In this document: in pieces, positions 58,660-64,000 of the stretch
How the letters are laid out: every line of letters starts with the position of its first letter
How positions within the stretch are numbered: position 1 is the first letter of the stretch
NCBI RefSeq assembly: GCF_009905375.1
Contig: NW_027417091.1
Location: forward strand, 1 to 64,000
DNA from: Apium graveolens
Lineage: Eukaryota; Streptophyta; Magnoliopsida; Apiales; Apiaceae
Direction of reading: 5' to 3'
DNA: 64,000 nt
Translations under genes and position numbers: made by a program
The notes under the pieces: generated by a model
Seen by the model: the letters and a program-made list of their open reading frames with translations, nothing else
Databases searched by the model: none
Told to the model about the DNA's origin: nothing

Positions 58660-58703
58660 ATGAGTACTCAGACAGTTAATGGGATCAAGGTTCCTTCCTT
58701 CCG
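58660..58703 (+). pseudogene. gag: Start of copia gag, truncated
   Basis: The ATG at 58660 opens MSTQTVNGIKVPSF, a typical copia Gag N-terminus. About 44 bp remain before the sequence changes to minus-strand chromovirus DNA near 58704-58712. Confidence 0.6.
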
Positions 58704-59170
58704 TAACGTCCAACACTGAAGTCTGCTGCCTAGACTCATGAGCTAATCAATCCACCAAAGCTCTCAACTCTTGATATTAATACTCATTTTGATGTCATAT
58801 CAAATTAGATATCAATACAAAGTTTGATGCTCACAACATCCCATACTGAAGTCAACATCAATCATCTATATTAATACCACTTTTGATATTTAACAACAAC
58901 CTAAGTATCAACATCAATCAGAAACTGAATTAAAACCGCTATCGTCTGAACTAGGGTCCTGAGAGAAGACATAAGATAGCAGCCACGAAACAATATTAGG
59001 GTTAAATAAACCTCTTACTGACTCAAAGCCCTAACTCTATTCACGCTCTTATCCTATTCACTTAGACTATACCTAATAGTCTAACTCAACTCTATATGAG
59101 TCGAACACTCTCGAAATATAATTTCCCAAATACCCTTTAACCTAACTTGTCTCAGGGACTAGATCATGTC
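58704..59170 (-). pseudogene. M2 pre-gag region, degraded
   Basis: The stretch at 58713-58760 matches the M1 pre-gag ORF near 43880-43935 (ACTGAAGT.TGCTGCCTAGACTCA). The rest is filled with AT-rich sequence holding GATATCAATAC-type inverted words (58770-58920). Nearer the PBS, 58980-59160 matches the M1 leader. No open frame of size remains. Confidence 0.55.
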
Positions 59171-59182
59171 GCTCTGATACCA
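59171..59182 (-). promoter_or_regulatory. M2 primer-binding site (initiator tRNA-Met)
   Basis: The minus strand reads TGGTATCAGAGC, four bases from the LTR end at 59187. Confidence 0.85.
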
Positions 59183-59186
59183 AACC

Positions 59187-62093
59187 TGTGACGACCTCAA
59201 TCTTGGGGTTAAGAAATGAGGACTCACACACCAGTAAACTAATATTATCAACATATATAATAAACCCTGATTAAATACTAACAGGATCTAAAGAGGATTA
59301 AGTTTGAGACAAGATTACAACTACTAACCAAAATAAATAATTTACAACCCAAAATATTAATGAATTTAATTTATTCAATTCCAAAATAGAATCGACAGAT
59401 AACCCACTGTATCTGAACCACCTTAAAAGAATCCTTCCAACTACTACGCTTGCTCTCACACACTGCTACCTACTTTAGCATCTGGAAACCTATGACCCGG
59501 TAGGGACTGCCAGGAACGCTCATGCGAGCTAAACGCCTGCGTATGGCCATCTCTTGCATAACTTCCATGGTTAGATCAAAGCAAATATATATGCGCCAAA
59601 AGCTCAGCAAGTTACTACATAGCAGTTCTATAAAGCAATAATAATAACAATAGCAAAAATCTGAGGCATTCTACTTTTAAATCTCTAGGTAGCAGATTTT
59701 TGTCTTTGGGCTATGAAAGGGTTATGAGGAAAGGTTTGGGCTTTCAGGAATTAAGGCTCAAGATAAGGTGAAAGCCGACATTCATCACAAATCATTAACT
59801 GGATCTCAAAGGATCTTTCAAGTGGAAAACAAGAATCTATTCAACTCTGGGTATCAATTATATGATTGATAATAATATCAGAAGGTAAATCAACAATATA
59901 AAATCTCAAATAAAAGCTCAAGTCTTTAATAAGTGAATGGAATTGGAAATCTGCATGGCGCTATGAGCAATGAGGGGTGATCAGCCCACATCAAAGCTCC
60001 GAACCACATAACAAGTGATTCACAACTATTCAGGATCCTCGACACACATTGGCCATATAAAACCATCAGGCTCCCACCTACTGATATTTTAACAGTGACT
60101 GGCGCCTCAGTGTTACCAGAACATACCATCCAATTCCTTTTAATTAATTCATTTTAATTTAAAAGGGTTCTTGTTCAAGGACAAGATAACAAGGGTTGGT
60201 ATTGTCAAGGTTCAAGTGACAAGTTTTCTAAAATTGAGGGAATTTATTAAGATCAGGGTTCCCAAAAGAAATAATTCAAATTTATGAGGGGTTTAAGATT
60301 CACATGATATATTAAGGGACTATTGTAGGGTATTCAGGTTAATGAAGAATTTAGGTTACTCAAGACATTTCGCAAGGGAATTCATAAAGGTTCTCTTAGG
60401 GTTTATGAGATCATATGGTGACAAAGGAAATAGGCAATGTAATCGGGAATGAATCAATCAAGTGGTTGTAAACGGTCGAGCAGGATTCAAGAACAAGTTA
60501 TCACAAGAATCAATATTAGGGTTTTTCAAGAATCAATAATAGGTGTATCACAAGTATAAAAAAAAGAATCACTACTTTATCATGGCATTAGTAATATCAA
60601 TTCATAAGACAAGGCAAAGTTACTTGCCTTTAATCGCTTTCCTGCTTTACTGAAATTGAAACTGAACTACTGAAGCTGAACTATTGCCACCTAAGTTTCC
60701 TTTCCCTTTTCTAGCCTGAATGCCTCCACTATTTGAATCTACAATCCTGAATGCCTCCGCTATCTGAATTTATAATCCAAAAAATAATCTCTAATTAGAT
60801 ACTTATTCGCACTCGACGTTCCCTTAACGTCTAACGATTATCCAAACTCGCATTAAAGCTTAACTTATATACACGAGTATAATCACAGAATTTTCACATA
60901 GCACTTAGTAGTATATACTTATATACTTAACTTGTATATTCAAGAATAATCATAGAGTAATCATATAACACATAGCAAGTATATACTCGTATACTTAAAT
61001 CTATATCTTAACAAAATAATCACGATCTAAATAACTCGACAACCAAACAACTATTCCTTCATTTTTAACTATAAAATTCGAACCAAAACAAATGGTACCA
61101 AGCCAAGAAATCAACATGCAACCACTTAACTTGACATCTAACTAATCAAACATCTTTTAAACACCAAATCAATCTTACACAAACTAATAATTAGACTCTA
61201 AAATCCAATTAACCAAAAACTTGAATCAACCCTTTTTAATACCATATACCATTCGACTTTTTCAATAAAACACAAAAAATTTATCAAATATCGACATGCA
61301 AGGTTCTATTTACAATTTAAACCTATTTTAATCCATTCCAAACAAGAACACTTCTTGAAGTCATTTCTTTTAAATCAAAAACCGAACCAAAATATTAATT
61401 TTGAACAAAATCTTAACATGCATAAATCCAATCATTTATTCCTTTAAAAACCGAATGAAATCCATGCTTTTAATAATCAAAAATTTAACTTATTCATACT
61501 TATCTACTCACATATCCAATATAAACCAAATTCTATTTCCAAATTAAGCAATAACCTAATTAACAACAAAACAACTTGTAGAATCGACATGCAATCAATC
61601 AACTCAACATGCAATACTCTAAATCACAAATCCAACTTAATTAAACCCCTGATCTAATCATTTAACCCATCTTCTTTCCAAACCAAACCAAATATAACTT
61701 GATTACATTTAGGACTTTACATGCATGCATGGAAAACAAGTCAAAACAAAGGTTTATATATATATCATCAAAACTAATCGAACATTAAAACCCTTTTGCA
61801 AAACTCATTCATTCGAACCCAAAAACTAAATCTTTGAACCAAAACCCTTTATAAAATTTGAATCAAAATCAAAACCTACCTTTTAGTAGTAAAAATTTGA
61901 ACCTAGCTCCAAAACAAAACCAAGAAAATCACACTAAGAAATTGTATTTTCTTAGATATAACCAAGAGATGTTGATGCAAAAACTCTCTTAAACGCTTAC
62001 ATGCAAAGAGTATATTGATAGAGAATTGAAAATGATAATGATTAATGACAATATCTTTGAATTTTAAGTAGATTTTGGTCTTGCATGTAGGAT

Positions 62094-62134
<41 letters not shown>

Positions 62135-63003
62135 GGGTGAGAGAGAAAAGATGAAAGGGAGAGAGCCGAGAGAGAGAGAGGAAGGAGAGAGGGGAGAGAA
62201 GGAAAAGAAATGAGATGAGTGAAGTGGTGAGTGAAATAACAAGCTTTTAAATTGATTCTCCCATGTGCAAAGTTAGTGGATTTTAGAATTTACCTATCTA
62301 TCCTTCTCCTACTACTAGCACAAAATGCATGCAAGGCTAGAGTGGTAATTTGGCTAAGTTGAAATGAGATAGTGGGGTGGTTAATGACACACCTACCCTT
62401 CTCTTATATTGTGAGTAGAAATGCATGCAAGGGCAATTAGGTAATCTAATAATTATTAATCTAATTATTTACAAAGAATACAATTTATAAATAAAACCAT
62501 AAATCTATAAATTACAAGAGTGACATCATAAAATAGCTTAGAATTTTAGGAATTTAATAAAATCAAATTCGAAATTTATAAATAAAAATAATTTTAAAAA
62601 CTCTTTTTCTTAAAAAATAAAAATGCATTTATAACCTATATAAATAGCAATTAATGCACTTCTTATTTTCTAAAATTTCAAATAATATCATACAAGCATA
62701 TAATGACATAATTATGCACCTTAACATAGATTCACATATCACGTATCGTAATGAAATATACTTAATCATAAAATTTTCCTTTTTACTAATATTCATACTT
62801 CGTGTAACGGGTCGCGTCCTGACTGACGGCCCGACGCTGAGCGTTTTCAACTACGCTTCACAATCATTCTCTTTATACCGGCTAACACGTCAAACTGGAA
62901 TATGATATTTATTTAAATATTTCCATTCTCACATAATAACACATAATTCACATAATTACACTTTACTCGCATAATTAATTCATGAAAATTCCCAGTCGTC
63001 ATA
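59187..63003 (-). repeat. M2 LTR (3,817 bp)
   Basis: On the minus strand it begins TATGACGACTGGG (TG changed to TA) and ends GAGGTCGTCACA. It is related along its length to the M1 LTR, including the GA tract and the leader. No gene is seen inside; it is AT-rich and diverged. Confidence 0.8.
62095..62131. repeat. GA dinucleotide microsatellite in M2 LTR
   Basis: GA/AG units, followed by further GAGAGA clusters to about 62200. It is the counterpart of 47028-47060. Confidence 0.85.
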
Positions 63004-63021
63004 TTTTACCCCCTTAAAAGG
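63004..63021 (-). promoter_or_regulatory. M2 polypurine tract
   Basis: The minus strand reads CCTTTTAAGGGGGTAAAA next to the LTR. Confidence 0.75.
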
Positions 63022-63044
63022 ATTCTGTCCTCAGAATCTAATCT

Positions 63045-64000
63045 AAACAAATAGAATGGGGATATTTCTCCCACATTCACTTTCTAATTACCAAGCTGAC
63101 TCTTCTATCCTGGGATTTCTCTACAAAGCTCTAACTAGAGGCACCACTTTATTTCTAAGCGTTTTTTCTTTACGATCTATAAGTTATACTAGATGCTCCA
63201 CATATGATAGATCTCGTTGAATTTCCACGGGTCCTACCTCAATCACATGACTAGCATCAGGATTATACTTCTTCAGAAGAGAAACGTGAAACACGTTATG
63301 AAGATGTTACATCTGCAGAGGTAACACTAACTTATATGCTACTTTTCCAATTTGCATTAGCACTTCGAATGGTCCAGTGTATTTAGGACTCAGCTTGCCG
63401 TTCTTCCCGAATTTGGATAGACCTTTCCATGGAGGGATCTTTAACAATACTTTGATTGCGGGTGCGAACATCACATCCTTTCTTGTTTTGATCTGCATCT
63501 TTCTTCTGTCGATCGTGAGCAGCAATCAGCCTTTTATGAATCACATCCATTTTTTCTTTTGTCTGTTGCATCAAATATGGGCTAATAATTTGCGTTCGCC
63601 AACTTCATCCCAGTAGGTAGGGGATCTGCACTTTCTTCCATACAATGCCTCGTAAGGAGGCATGTCGATAATTGCATGATAACTATTGTTATAAGAGAAT
63701 TCAATCAAAGGAAAAAGGTCATCTCAATTCTCTTTGAAATCCAATGCAGAAGTTGGCAACGTACCTTCGATTGTTTGAATAGTCTTTTGCTTTGTCCGAT
63801 GTTCTGCGGATGATATGCCTTACTCATTTTTCAATTTATCTTCCAAATGATCATGAAATTGTTGCCAAGATCTCGAATTAAATTTCGGATCTCTACCGGA
63901 TACGATAGACACTGGAACTCTGTGACGCATCACGATTTCATCCACATACATCTTAAATAAAATTTTCCAATCAGAATCTTTCACTGATATGCAAGAAATG
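63045..64000 (-). pseudogene. pol: M2 integrase C-terminal half, running off the window
   Basis: On the minus strand I see the conserved SPTYWDEVG block near 63620, KIPPWKGLSKFGKNGKLSP near 63400-63450, and the tail with FHVSLLKKYNPDAS near 63260-63300 and the degraded end near 63050. Several stops (for example after LPLQM near 63307) and frame changes break it. The catalytic Asp and Glu regions near 63780-63930 are in poor frames. Confidence 0.75.

Larger units (their letters stand above)
55711..58703 (+). mobile_element. Permuted copia segment: 3' end, one LTR, PBS, gag start
   Basis: The order is non-coding 3' region (55711-56396) with a polypurine tract, one LTR (56397-58450), then PBS (58453-58464), leader and the first codons of gag (58660-58703). 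An ordinary element would have the polypurine side only before its 3' LTR and the PBS only after its 5' LTR. Here one LTR has both. Confidence 0.65.
58704..64000 (-). mobile_element. M2: chromovirus of the M1 family, one LTR with internal sequence on both sides
   Basis: Minus strand, from the window edge: integrase C-terminus (64000-63019), polypurine tract, LTR (63003-59187), PBS (59182-59171), then pre-gag remnant to about 58704. So a single LTR serves as the 3' end of one element and the 5' end of another. This fits tandem elements formed by recombination between copies. The element continues beyond 64000. Confidence 0.75.

Noticed and set aside
62042..62242. 66-aa Ser/Leu-rich ORF opposite the GA tract
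   Set aside because: It is produced by the dinucleotide repeat.

Overview
This 64-kb window is eukaryotic nuclear DNA, most likely intergenic heterochromatin of a large plant genome, probably a eudicot. I cannot name the species from the sequence. It is AT-rich, I see no host gene or structural RNA gene, and almost every base can be assigned to LTR retrotransposons: Ty1/copia Sirevirus-type, Ty3/gypsy Athila-type and Ty3/gypsy chromovirus (Tekay/Del-like).

Layout. (1) 1-10593, + strand: the 3' part of a Sirevirus-type copia element with broken gag-pol, a small accessory ORF with its own TATA box, a >1,100-codon third ORF with its own TATA box, a polypurine tract and a 636-bp LTR. (2) 10708-13115 and 40680-47835, - strand: one chromovirus, here called M1, split in two. 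(3) The splitter is an Athila element at 13121-40679 (+), flanked by CAAAC/CTAAC and breaking M1 pol in mid-codon run. (4) Inside Athila lie two younger insertions: a 1.7-kb solo LTR (14003-15708, TSD TTAAT) in its 5' LTR, and a complete 13.4-kb chromovirus (17052-30416, TSD CAGTT) in its gag. (5) 47836-51481: a degraded second Sirevirus-like element. (6) 51482-55710: 3' LTR and integrase end of a third chromovirus, M3 (-). (7) 55711-58703: a copia piece in permuted order (3' end, LTR, PBS, gag start). (8) 58704-64000: a chromovirus LTR of the M1 family (M2, -) with internal sequence on both sides, running off the window.

How the parts work together. Each element type carries the usual cis set (LTR, tRNA primer-binding site, polypurine tract) and trans set (Gag, protease, reverse transcriptase, RNase H, integrase). 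Beyond that set, the Sirevirus and Athila both have post-pol ORFs behind their own TATA boxes, and the chromoviruses have an acidic/coiled-coil ORF between PBS and gag. No gag-pol here is intact. The youngest chromovirus keeps one reading frame across gag-pol and is broken only by five stop codons, each explicable by one C-to-T (or G-to-A) change. I found no CRISPR, operon, tRNA, rRNA or clear host coding gene. The best candidates for something new are the extra ORFs with their own promoters, the TTCTGATA motif family, the motif clusters in LTRs, and the permuted or tandem element structures.
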